Source of the DNA: an uncultured Candidatus Nemicrothrix sp.
GTDB taxonomy: Bacteria; Actinomycetota; Acidimicrobiia; Acidimicrobiales; Acidimicrobilacustridaceae
Direction: 5' to 3'
DNA: 6,423 nt
Assembly: GCA_903827085.1 (NCBI GenBank)
Contig: CAIKHC010000162.1
Location: forward strand, 1 to 6,423
Below the pieces are notes generated by a model. It was not told where the DNA came from. It did not search any database and saw nothing but the letters and a program-made list of their open reading frames with translations. A program made the translations under genes and the position numbers. This document shows, in pieces, positions 1 to 6,374 of this stretch (position 1 is its first letter; every line of letters begins with the position of its first letter).

Positions 1-843
1 GTGAACTACAACGCCGTTGGTTCAGGCCAGGGCAAGAAGGACCTTGCTGCCGGCACCTCCGATTGGGCAGGTTCGGACAGTCTTGTGAAGGACGATGAAA
101 AGGCCAACTTCAAGGGCCCATTCCTCTACTTCCCCACGGTTGCGGCCCCGATCACGGTGTCATACAACCTCTCTGGCGTGAAGGAACTCAAGCTTTCGCC
201 TGAAACCCTCGCCAAGATTTTCATGGGCACGATCACCACATGGAATGACGCAGCCATTGCTGCAGATAACTCTGGTGTCACGCTTCCGAACACCGCCATC
301 ACCGTTGCAGTTCGCTCCGATGGTTCAGGTACAACCTCGAACTTCTCGAAGTACCTCGCAGCCGCGGCTCCGTCAATCTTCACCGTGACCGCAGGTGACT
401 CCGTTGCATGGCCGAAGGCGCAAGCCGGCAAGGGCAATGCTGGTGTCGCCCAGATCGTCAAGGACACCGCCGGTGCAATCGGCTATGTCGATCTTTCTGA
501 TGCCAAGGCAACTGGCCTGACCACCGCCATGATCAAGAACAAGGACGGCAAGTTCGTCGCCCCGACGCTTGAAGGCGCAACCGCTGCACTTGCAGGTGCC
601 ACCATCAAAGATGACCTCACCTACAACCCGCTCAACGCAGCCGGTGCCGAGACCTACCCGATCACCGCACCGACCTATGTCATCGTCTACACAACTCCCT
701 CAGCGAATACCGCTGCAATCAAGGGTTGGCTGACGTATCTCCTTACCGAGGCACAGGACCTGGCCAAGGACGTGGACTTCGCTCCGCTCCCGACGGCACT
801 TCGTGACCGGGCACTTGCGCAGATCACCCAGATTCAGGGCTAG
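1..843 (+). CDS. pstS: Phosphate-binding protein PstS, 5'-truncated
   Basis: This is the extracytoplasmic substrate-binding protein of the high-affinity phosphate ABC transporter; it captures inorganic phosphate and delivers it to PstC/PstA. The window opens inside the gene. The first GTG is an internal valine, because the signal peptide and the N-terminal TGAGATFP-like loop are missing. Ligand-loop motifs are visible: GSGQG (residues 7-11 of the fragment), S25-D26 in TSDWAGSD, and RSDGSGTT (105-112). With an offset of 30, S8, D26, R105, S109, G110 and T111 line up with the phosphate-contact residues S38, D56, R135, S139, G140 and T141 of mature E. coli PstS (recalled from knowledge). About 30 mature residues plus the signal sequence are therefore probably missing. 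GAIGYVDLSDA (about 159-169) is another family landmark. The C-terminus (DRALAQITQIQG) ends at the usual place with TAG. A strong hairpin follows 33 nt after the stop. Confidence 0.96.
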   Translation: MNYNAVGSGQGKKDLAAGTSDWAGSDSLVKDDEKANFKGPFLYFPTVAAPITVSYNLSGVKELKLSPETLAKIFMGTITTWNDAAIAADNSGVTLPNTAITVAVRSDGSGTTSNFSKYLAAAAPSIFTVTAGDSVAWPKAQAGKGNAGVAQIVKDTAGAIGYVDLSDAKATGLTTAMIKNKDGKFVAPTLEGATAALAGATIKDDLTYNPLNAAGAETYPITAPTYVIVYTTPSANTAAIKGWLTYLLTEAQDLAKDVDFAPLPTALRDRALAQITQIQG

Positions 844-852
844 AACGTCCAC

Positions 853-1845
853 GTGACTCTGCTTTCTCATGACGACAGCGTCGCCCCCGCAGGTGGGGGC
901 GACGCTTTGTCATTGCTCGAACCGACATCAGGACGTCGAGGTGATTCGGCTTTCAAGTTCGTCGCGCTTGTTGCTGGTCTTGTCGTTCTTGTCATCCTTG
1001 GACTGATTGCATTTTCCACGACTAAGGAAGCCTGGCCTGCGTTCAAACAGGAAGGACTTGGCTTCGTTACGTCGAGCACTTGGATTCCTGCGGAAGGAAA
1101 ATTCGGCGCTCTTGCATTTATTTACGGCACAGTGTTGTCATCACTTATTGCACTTGTGTTGGCGGTCCCGGTCAGCTTGGGAATTGCGTTGTATGCGAAT
1201 GAAGCGGCACCACGTCGGCTTCGTAAACCAGTTGTGTATGTCATGGATCTCTTGGCTGCGATCCCATCGGTGGTCTACGGACTCTGGGGCATCATCGTGC
1301 TCGCCCCCGCGATCCAGCCTGTGTACAAAGCAATTAGCGGTGCTGTTGGAGACATCCCGGTCCTCGGGTGGTTTTTCAATGGCGAAAGTGGCCGCAGTTA
1401 CATGACCGCCGGAATCATTCTGGCGATCATGATCACGCCGATCATCACCTCACTCAGCCGCGAAGTTATTGCGACAGTTCCGTCGGCGCAGCGAGAGGCT
1501 GCCTACGGAATGGGCGCTACCCGATGGGAAATGATTCGCGCTGCAGTCCTCCCATGGAGTCGTGGTGGCATTGTCGGCTCGGTGATGCTCGGACTTGGTC
1601 GAGCAATGGGCGAAACCATTGCGGTTGCTCTCGTCATCGGCTCTCAACCACAAATCACCACACATCTTTTTGAAGCTGGCGACTCAATGGCTGCAGTCAT
1701 TGTGAACCAGTTCGGCGAAGCATCAGGAATACACAGGGCGGCATTGATTGGATTGGGCGTTGTGCTGTTTGGCGTCACGATCATCGTCAATGTTTCTGCC
1801 CGCGGCATCGTGAGCCAATTCGACCGCCGAAGCCAGGGGGCATGA
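853..1845 (+). CDS. pstC: Phosphate ABC transporter permease PstC
   Basis: This is one of the two membrane subunits that form the phosphate translocation path; it pairs with PstA and is driven by PstB. The 330-residue protein shows six hydrophobic segments at about 34-55, 86-115, 126-152, 184-206, 238-264 and 295-316. The EAA-type cytoplasmic loop that contacts the ATPase is at about 214-233 (REAAYGMGATRWE, then LP). LLAAIPSVVYGLWG (133-146) and GLGRAMGETIAVALVIG (247-263) are typical PstC sequence. The start is uncertain. GTG 853 has only a distant CAGGG upstream, and a strong hairpin occupies codons 9-18. In-frame TTG codons at 907 and 913 lie behind an AGGTGG sequence (891-896) embedded in that hairpin; all candidate starts keep the first membrane segment. 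The gene ends 1 nt before pstA, implying coupled translation. Family assignment is firm. Confidence 0.96.
   Translation: MTLLSHDDSVAPAGGGDALSLLEPTSGRRGDSAFKFVALVAGLVVLVILGLIAFSTTKEAWPAFKQEGLGFVTSSTWIPAEGKFGALAFIYGTVLSSLIALVLAVPVSLGIALYANEAAPRRLRKPVVYVMDLLAAIPSVVYGLWGIIVLAPAIQPVYKAISGAVGDIPVLGWFFNGESGRSYMTAGIILAIMITPIITSLSREVIATVPSAQREAAYGMGATRWEMIRAAVLPWSRGGIVGSVMLGLGRAMGETIAVALVIGSQPQITTHLFEAGDSMAAVIVNQFGEASGIHRAALIGLGVVLFGVTIIVNVSARGIVSQFDRRSQGA
877..906 (+). terminator. Perfect 12-bp hairpin after pstS: possible attenuator or mRNA 3'-end stabiliser
   Basis: AGCGTCGCCCCC (877-888) and GGGGGCGACGCT (895-906) are perfect reverse complements around the 6-nt loop GCAGGT. Ten of the 12 pairs are G-C. 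The stem is followed by TTTGTCATTG, a weak U-tract, so full intrinsic termination is doubtful; partial termination or protection of the upstream pstS mRNA from 3' decay is more plausible. The element begins 33 nt after the pstS stop, where many pst operons reduce expression of the permease genes relative to the abundant binding protein. It lies within the N-terminal codons of pstC if the GTG at 853 is the true start. The structure is seen directly; the function is inferred. Confidence 0.55.
1835..1840 (+). promoter_or_regulatory. Ribosome binding site of pstA
   Basis: AGGGGG lies within the last codons of pstC, 6 nt upstream of the ATG at 1847. It supports that start and coupling of pstA to pstC translation. 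Confidence 0.55.
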
Positions 1846-1846
1846 G

Positions 1847-2746
1847 ATGACTGAGTTGATCTCTCCCGATGTTGAGCAGTTGCTTCTTGACGCGACAACG
1901 AGTCGATCTCGGCGATTCAAAAATCGACTTGCGTCGATTTGGATGCTTGGAGCACTTCTGGTTGCGGTAGTTCCGTTGGCGCTCGTCATCGGTTATGTCC
2001 TTTTCAAAGGCATCGGCCAGCTTTCGGTTGCATGGTTCACCGAAGACCTGCCCACCATCACTCGGAAAGCCGGTGGCGGAATGGGCCCGGCAATTGTCGG
2101 AACATTGCTCATCACCCTTGGCGCCGCCGTGATGGCGATTCCATTGGGCATTCTTGGGGCGATCTATCTCCATGAATACGGAGGCAAGGGTCGCACGGCG
2201 CGCTTGATCCGGTTCATGGCCGACGTCATGACTGGCGTTCCCTCGATTGTTATGGGCCTGTTCGTCTACACCGTGTGGACGCTCACATTTGGGCTTAACG
2301 GTTTCGGTGGTTCGCTTGCTCTTGGTTGCTTGATGCTTCCGATCATCATCCGCACCACCGAGGAAATGTTGCGCCTCGTACCCGACGAGCTTCGACAAGC
2401 GAGTTATGCCCTTGGTAATCGAAAGTGGCGCACGATCTTGACAGTTGTGCTTCCAGCTTCATTTGGTGGAATCACCTCAGGTGTCATGATCGCCATCGCT
2501 CGTGCCGCCGGTGAAACTGCACCGCTGGTTTTCACCATTGGTGCTGCCAGGAATTTGAACCTGAACATTTTCGAAGGTCCGATGACTGCGCTCTCGGTCC
2601 AGATTTTTGGAAACGCTCAAACCCCATTCGAAGCAGCGCAGTCTCGTGCTTGGGGCGCTGCCCTGACGCTGGTTGCCATCGTCTTTGCCATGACCATTCT
2701 CGCCCGCTATGTGTCGTCAAGGGTTGCCCGACGACACGCTGCCTAA
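1847..2746 (+). CDS. pstA: Phosphate ABC transporter permease PstA
   Basis: This is the second membrane subunit of the PstSCAB importer, partner of PstC in the inner membrane. The protein has 299 residues, close to the usual PstA length, with hydrophobic segments at about 30-54, 80-108, 122-147, 153-169, 207-232 and 268-290. The EAA loop is at about 183-203 (RQASYALGNRKWRT, then VLP), the site that docks onto PstB. FMADVMTGVPSIVMGLF (123-139) and ARAAGETAPLVFTIGA (218-233) are characteristic of PstA and separate it from PstC. The ATG start is 1 nt after the pstC stop and has an AGGGGG ribosome binding site. The gene ends with TAA, and an 18-nt gap or a short leader separates it from pstB. Confidence 0.96.
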   Translation: MTELISPDVEQLLLDATTSRSRRFKNRLASIWMLGALLVAVVPLALVIGYVLFKGIGQLSVAWFTEDLPTITRKAGGGMGPAIVGTLLITLGAAVMAIPLGILGAIYLHEYGGKGRTARLIRFMADVMTGVPSIVMGLFVYTVWTLTFGLNGFGGSLALGCLMLPIIIRTTEEMLRLVPDELRQASYALGNRKWRTILTVVLPASFGGITSGVMIAIARAAGETAPLVFTIGAARNLNLNIFEGPMTALSVQIFGNAQTPFEAAQSRAWGAALTLVAIVFAMTILARYVSSRVARRHAA

Positions 2747-2790
2747 TCGCCCTAGCCTTTAGACGTGACTGAAACCCACGACTCCGACGC

Positions 2791-2796
2791 AGAGGA
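2791..2796 (+). promoter_or_regulatory. Ribosome binding site that favours the ATG 2804 start of pstB
   Basis: AGAGGA stands 7 nt before ATG 2804. The alternative in-frame GTG at 2765 is preceded by GCCTTTAGAC, with no recognisable Shine-Dalgarno sequence. The 13 extra residues of the longer form are acidic and hydrophilic and carry no family motif. Confidence 0.6.
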
Positions 2797-2803
2797 CTCC
2801 TCG

Positions 2804-3652
2804 ATGTCTCCTGAAACTGTTGCACCGAACGCAGAGGCTGTTGCGCAAACAACGGTCTCCGAGCCGGAAGCGCCCTCGGTGGTGTTCGACGTGCGTGAAC
2901 TCGACGTCTACTACGGCGAGTTTCGAGCAGTGCGCGATGTCAATCTTCAAGTTCTCCAGCATGAAATCACAGCGTTCATCGGCCCGTCGGGCTGCGGAAA
3001 GTCAACAGTGCTTCGTTGTTTCGATCGAATGAACGATCTCATCGAATCTGCTCGTGTCGATGGAAAGATTCTCTATCACGGCGTTGATCTTTACGACCCC
3101 CGTATCGATCCAGTCGAAGTTCGCAAGCGGATCGGCATGGTTTTCCAGAAGCCGAATCCATTTCCAAAGTCGATCTACGACAACATCGCGTTTGGTCCAC
3201 GATTGTCTGGCAACAAGGGAAATCTGGATGACATCGTTGAGCGCGCCCTGCGTCGCGCCGCGCTGTGGGACGAAGTCAAAGATCGTTTGAAGAAATCAGC
3301 CATGGGCCTGTCGGGTGGACAGCAGCAGCGCCTTTGTATTGCGCGCGCTATCGCGGTCGAACCCGAGGTCATCCTGATGGACGAACCCTGTTCGGCACTT
3401 GATCCGATTGCAACTGCTCGTATCGAAGACCTGATGCAGGAACTCAAGTCCGACTACACGATCCTTATCGTGACCCACAACATGCAACAGGCTGCTCGTG
3501 TCAGCGATCGCACTGCGTTCTTCACCACCGAGGTGAATTCGGAAAGCGACACACGCACCGGTGTGCTGGTTGAATTCGATTCAACAGACAAGATTTTCTC
3601 AGCACCTTCCGATGAACGCACCGAGAATTACGTCACTGGTCGATTCGGCTGA
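2804..3652 (+). CDS. pstB: Phosphate ABC transporter ATP-binding protein PstB
   Basis: This is the cytoplasmic ATPase that powers phosphate import through PstC/PstA (EC 7.3.2.1 activity). Numbering from ATG 2804 (282 residues), all nucleotide-binding elements are intact: Walker [10 protein letters not shown] (60-68), Q-loop glutamine Q115 in [12 protein letters not shown] signature LSGGQQQR (169-176), Walker B VILMDEP (189-195) with catalytic E194, and the switch histidine H225 in [13 protein letters not shown] after Walker A and [18 protein letters not shown] after the Q-loop are diagnostic of PstB among ABC ATPases. The first 25 or so residues are a non-conserved Ala/Glu/Val-rich tail. An upstream in-frame GTG at 2765 would add 13 residues, but I prefer 2804 because of its ribosome binding site. 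The stop TGA overlaps the ribosome binding site of the following phoU, so the two are probably co-translated. Confidence 0.96.
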   Translation: MSPETVAPNAEAVAQTTVSEPEAPSVVFDVRELDVYYGEFRAVRDVNLQVLQHEITAFIGPSGCGKSTVLRCFDRMNDLIESARVDGKILYHGVDLYDPRIDPVEVRKRIGMVFQKPNPFPKSIYDNIAFGPRLSGNKGNLDDIVERALRRAALWDEVKDRLKKSAMGLSGGQQQRLCIARAIAVEPEVILMDEPCSALDPIATARIEDLMQELKSDYTILIVTHNMQQAARVSDRTAFFTTEVNSESDTRTGVLVEFDSTDKIFSAPSDERTENYVTGRFG

Positions 3653-3659
3653 GGTGGAG
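3652..3659 (+). promoter_or_regulatory. Ribosome binding site of the first phoU
   Basis: AGGTGGAG begins at the last base of the pstB stop codon and ends 3 nt before GTG 3663; its AGGTGG core is 5 nt away. It supports the GTG start and translational coupling to pstB. Confidence 0.55.
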
Positions 3660-3662
3660 TAG

Positions 3663-4319
3663 GTGCGCCAGCAGTACACGTCCGAACTCGAGCAACTGGC
3701 CCTTCAGGTGGAACTGATGGGTGTCCTTGTCGACGAAAATCTTGAGCGCATGCGAACGGTACTGAACAGCGGCAACCTGAATGTTGCCGAAGAAGCGATT
3801 CGGACTGACGATCGGATCGACGCCATGAACGTTTCGCTCATGGAGCGGTCCTACGAACTTCTACGTCGGGAAGCACCAGTCGCGTCCGACCTTCGGCTTA
3901 TCGTTTCGGTGCTTCGCGTCACTGCAGAACTTGAACGCATCGGCGATCTTGCTCTGCGCATCGCCAAATTGGCGCCGGAACACGAACTACTTACGCGAGT
4001 CCCCACCGCATTCGACATCCTTGAGACGTTGGCTGGACATGCGGTAAGTCAGTACCGAGACGCATTACGGGCCTGGTCAACTCTCGATCTTGGACTTGCC
4101 GAGCAGGTTGCATCTGAACCCGAGGTGGCCCTGGCCTCTCGTCATCTCGTCGAAGCCTTACTCGCCTACGAAGGTCCCGACGCCGTGGTGGTTGCACTCC
4201 GTACGATGGTGGCAGGCCAGGCACTTGATCGAATCGCCGATCACTCTGCTGTGCTTGGTGCTCGAGTTCGTTATCTGATCACCGGAGATCCGGATCACCT
4301 CGCGGCAGAAGTCCGATGA
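3663..4319 (+). CDS. phoU: PhoU-family phosphate signalling regulator, first copy
   Basis: PhoU proteins are cytoplasmic all-helical adaptors that link the Pst transporter to the phosphate sensor kinase and hold the Pho response off when phosphate is plentiful. This 218-residue protein has the usual length and two-repeat layout, each repeat being a three-helix bundle. VASDLRLIVSVLRVTAELER leads into the first metal-cluster motif ERIGD (91-95). The second motif is DRIAD (189-193), followed by H194 and the YLITGD ending typical of the family. The second motif departs from the common ERIGDHAVNI form: E is replaced by D, and SAVLG stands where HAVNI-like residues are usual, so its metal site may be altered. 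It starts with GTG 10 nt after pstB and precedes a second phoU, suggesting two non-identical PhoU proteins in one operon. Confidence 0.93.
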   Translation: MRQQYTSELEQLALQVELMGVLVDENLERMRTVLNSGNLNVAEEAIRTDDRIDAMNVSLMERSYELLRREAPVASDLRLIVSVLRVTAELERIGDLALRIAKLAPEHELLTRVPTAFDILETLAGHAVSQYRDALRAWSTLDLGLAEQVASEPEVALASRHLVEALLAYEGPDAVVVALRTMVAGQALDRIADHSAVLGARVRYLITGDPDHLAAEVR

Positions 4320-4342
4320 GCCAATTAGGCGGAAGTTACGAC

Positions 4343-4347
4343 AGGAG
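4343..4347 (+). promoter_or_regulatory. Ribosome binding site of the second phoU
   Basis: AGGAG with a 5-nt spacer precedes ATG 4353. It lies in the 33-nt gap after the first phoU and fixes the start of the second. This gap holds no hairpin or promoter that I can support. Confidence 0.6.
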
Positions 4348-4352
4348 TCTTT

Positions 4353-4757
4353 ATGCCTGAACAGCGCAAAACATTTCATCAGGAACTCGACGAGATCCGC
4401 GACGACATTGTCCGGCTCGGAGCCTTGGTTGGCGAAGTCATTCCTCGGGGTACAGAGGTACTACTCACCAACGATATGAGCGGTGCCCAAGCTGTCATCG
4501 AGGCGGATGACGAACTTGATGACCTCTCGCTTCGAATCGAAGAGCACTGCTATCACGTGCTCGCGCTGCAACAGCCGATGGCGTCGGACCTCCGATCGAT
4601 CGTGACTGGACTCTGGCTCACGGGTGAACTTGAGCGCTCCGGCGATCTCATGGTCAATGTGGCGAAAGGCACGCGTCGCATCTACGGCGTATCCCTGGAT
4701 CCGAAACTGCGCGGCCTCATTGAGCGAATGAGCGAAGAAGCTTCTCGACTGATGTAG
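4353..4757 (+). CDS. phoU: Second PhoU-family protein, N-terminal half (gene interrupted by in-frame TAG)
   Basis: This is the 134-codon N-terminal half of a second PhoU-like regulator. It begins HQELDEIRDDIVRLGALV, carries the family segment QQPMASDLRSIVTGLWLTGELER, and has the first metal motif ERSGD at residues 94-98 followed by LMVNVAK. It therefore covers the first three-helix repeat and the start of the linker helix, then stops at TAG (4755-4757) after EEASRLM. PhoU homology resumes in the same frame at the very next codon, so this is not a natural one-domain protein end. The full gene (4353-5099) would encode 248 residues, a normal PhoU length. If translated alone, this half lacks the second metal cluster and is probably non-functional or unstable. 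It has a good ribosome binding site and an ATG start. Treat it as a likely pseudogene or a sequencing error. Confidence 0.85.
   Translation: MPEQRKTFHQELDEIRDDIVRLGALVGEVIPRGTEVLLTNDMSGAQAVIEADDELDDLSLRIEEHCYHVLALQQPMASDLRSIVTGLWLTGELERSGDLMVNVAKGTRRIYGVSLDPKLRGLIERMSEEASRLM
4755..4757 (+). other. In-frame amber stop interrupting the second phoU
   Basis: TAG is codon 135 of the second phoU. The preceding codons read SRLM and the following ones LALDAYAERN, with no change of frame and no missing PhoU segment. A single base change from CAG (Gln) is the simplest origin, but other one-step sense codons are possible. Confidence 0.9.
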
Positions 4758-5099
4758 TTGGCTCTCGACGCCTATGCCGAGCGAAATGCGAGTCTTGGGG
4801 TAGCGATCGACGACATCGACGACACACTCGATACCTTGCACGGTGATTACATCGAAGCAATTTTCGAATCCCATGCAACCCACGACATTGGCCTGCAGGC
4901 ATCAGTTCAGCTCGCCCTCATCGGCCGGTATTACGAGCGCATTGGCGATCACGCCGTAAACATCGGACAGCGGGTGCAGTACATGGTGACCGGTTGGCTG
5001 CCAGAACAGACCGGAGCAGCGCGTTTGGTTGCGCGGCGTTCGCTGGCTGCAGAAATTGGCGCTGAGAATTCCGTCCCGGAGGCTGAAAGCGGCCAATGA
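4758..5099 (+). CDS. phoU: Second PhoU-family protein, C-terminal half (continuation after the in-frame TAG)
   Basis: This is the C-terminal half of the second PhoU. It opens with the helix LALDAYAERNASLG, continues with the acidic run DDIDDTLDTLHGDY, and contains the canonical second metal motif ERIGDHAVNIGQRVQYMVTG (E195 onward in full-gene numbering). This is closer to consensus than the matching motif of the first PhoU copy. It ends in a variable, charged tail of about 35 residues. The first codon after the stop is TTG, but no ribosome binding site sits at a proper distance: GAAGAAG is about 17 nt upstream. Separate translation would need re-initiation after the TAG. The last codons overlap the kinase ATG as ATGA, an arrangement that suggests this half was translated until recently, or still is. 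It is most likely part of one gene with 4353-4757. Confidence 0.8.
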   Translation: MALDAYAERNASLGVAIDDIDDTLDTLHGDYIEAIFESHATHDIGLQASVQLALIGRYYERIGDHAVNIGQRVQYMVTGWLPEQTGAARLVARRSLAAEIGAENSVPEAESGQ

Positions 5100-6370
5100 A
5101 CTCAGTGGTCTGGAGTGCGCTGATTGCTGCTGTCGTAGCTGCCACTCTGGCAACCGTTATCGCGCGCTTCTTCTGGAATCGCGCCCAACGTAATCATGTC
5201 TACGAGTCGACAATGCGTTTGGGCTTCGAGATTCCAAGCGAACGCGAGATGGTGCGCTTCGATGATCTTCTCGTAATTGTCGAGCGCTCTGTACGTGATC
5301 TCCGATCCGAGAATCTTCAATCCGAAAGCGCACAGTTTCGCTTGCAGTCGGCTCTCAACGCTTTGCCAGTAGCCGTGATGGTGTTTGACCGCGAGGGTTC
5401 GGTTGTCGAGTCGAATAGTGCTTCCAAGCCGTTCCTTGAGGCCCGCCATGGCGATGCGCTTGTCGGCGCTGCGGTGAACGACCTCATCAGAGTGGCGAAT
5501 TCGGGTAGCGAAGCCTCCACTGCGATCGAACTCTTTGGGCCGCCGCGACGCACGGTTTTGGTCACTACGGTTCCGCTCCCGGAGGATGGGCAGCCAGGAG
5601 CGGTTGCGTTTGTCGAAGACATCACCGAACGGCGCCAACTCGAGGCCATTCGTACCGATCTTGTTGCCAACATCAGCCATGAGCTGAAGACCCCGGTTGG
5701 CGCAATTGGTCTTCTCGCGGAGACCCTCCAGGGCGAAGATGACCTCGACATCGTTGAGCGCCTTGCGAATCGCATTAATGCCGAGGCGATGAGAATCGCT
5801 CAAATCATCGAAGATCTCATTGAACTTTCGCGAATCGAATCTGTCGATGGTGCTGGCAGCGCCATCGTTGAATTGGCTGAGGTTGCCTCTGACGCGGTTG
5901 AAAGACTCCGAACTGCAGCAGTTCAGGCTGAAGTATCGGTGCAGTTGGTCGTCTTGTCGACCGATACCCGAATCGTCGGTGAGCGCCGACAACTCCTTTC
6001 GGCAATCGGCAACCTCATCGACAATGCCATCAAGTATTCCGATTCCGGAACGGTTATTGATGTGACGGTTGAAGCAGTTGCGAATGACGTTGTCGTCAAA
6101 GTGGCCGATCAGGGAATTGGAATTCCAACTCGTGACATCGACCGAATTTTCGAGCGTTTCTATCGGGTCGACCAAGCCCGAAGCCGCCAAACCGGGGGCA
6201 CGGGCCTCGGTCTTGCGATTGTTCGCCATGCGGTGGTGAACCACGAAGCCGATATCGACGTCGAGTCGCGGCTGGGAGAGGGAACAACCTTCACGATGCG
6301 ATTCCCAAGTTCCAAAGTCGCAACCGATTCTAACGAAACCGAAGTTTCAACCCTGAACAAGAGGACGTGA
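5096..6370 (+). CDS. senX3: Sensor histidine kinase, SenX3/PhoR type
   Basis: This is a membrane histidine kinase that senses phosphate status, most likely through the Pst transporter and PhoU, and phosphorylates the adjacent response regulator. The 424-residue protein has one N-terminal membrane helix (about 5-25), a linker, a PAS-like domain (about 83-180, from ALNALPVAVMVFDREG to AFVEDITERR), then the dimerisation and ATPase domains. H195 in NISHELKTPVGAI is the phospho-accepting histidine. N310 in NLIDNAIKYS, D338 in DQGIGI, the F-box region FERFYRVD and TGGTGLGLAI (366-375) form an intact ATP-binding site. H-box, ELIELSRIES and QARSRQTGGTGLGLAIV closely resemble mycobacterial SenX3 as I recall it. 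No periplasmic domain is present, which fits sensing from the cytoplasmic side. The start overlaps the phoU2 stop (ATGA); GGAGG at 5078-5082 is a somewhat distant ribosome binding site. Confidence 0.93.
   Translation: MNSVVWSALIAAVVAATLATVIARFFWNRAQRNHVYESTMRLGFEIPSEREMVRFDDLLVIVERSVRDLRSENLQSESAQFRLQSALNALPVAVMVFDREGSVVESNSASKPFLEARHGDALVGAAVNDLIRVANSGSEASTAIELFGPPRRTVLVTTVPLPEDGQPGAVAFVEDITERRQLEAIRTDLVANISHELKTPVGAIGLLAETLQGEDDLDIVERLANRINAEAMRIAQIIEDLIELSRIESVDGAGSAIVELAEVASDAVERLRTAAVQAEVSVQLVVLSTDTRIVGERRQLLSAIGNLIDNAIKYSDSGTVIDVTVEAVANDVVVKVADQGIGIPTRDIDRIFERFYRVDQARSRQTGGTGLGLAIVRHAVVNHEADIDVESRLGEGTTFTMRFPSSKVATDSNETEVSTLNKRT
6359..6365 (+). promoter_or_regulatory. Ribosome binding site of the response regulator
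   Basis: AAGAGGA lies in the last codons of the kinase gene, 9 nt before GTG 6375. It supports that start and coupled expression of kinase and regulator. Confidence 0.6.
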
Positions 6371-6374
6371 GTTA

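Noticed and set aside
1..3. GTG at the first base as a real start codon
   Set aside because: The sequence begins in the middle of PstS; the signal peptide and first ligand loop are absent, so this is an internal valine.
841..855. pstS and pstC are in the same frame, separated only by TAG and three codons, so amber readthrough would make a PstS-PstC fusion, and the phoU2 stop is also TAG
   Set aside because: PstS ends at its normal C-terminus, a secreted binding protein fused to this permease is not expected, and an in-frame arrangement occurs by chance about one time in three. Two TAG codons are too few to argue for code reassignment.
2032..2042. GGTTCACCGAA resembles half of an actinobacterial Pho box
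   Set aside because: It is a single copy without the neighbouring direct repeat, inside pstA coding sequence and far from any start.
1787..2398. 203-codon minus-strand open frame opposite pstC/pstA
   Set aside because: Its translation is rich in charged and polar residues with no recognisable family, and it lies across two clear permease genes; it is a shadow of them.
3530..3546. Short inverted repeat TTCACC-ACCGA-GGTGAA near the pstB 3' end
   Set aside because: A six-base stem inside conserved coding sequence, with no T-tract, is expected by chance.
5102..6244. Long 380-codon open frame on the minus strand opposite the kinase gene
   Set aside because: It is fully antisense to a kinase with every catalytic motif intact; the minus-strand translation shows no domain or membrane pattern and arises from codon bias on the plus strand.
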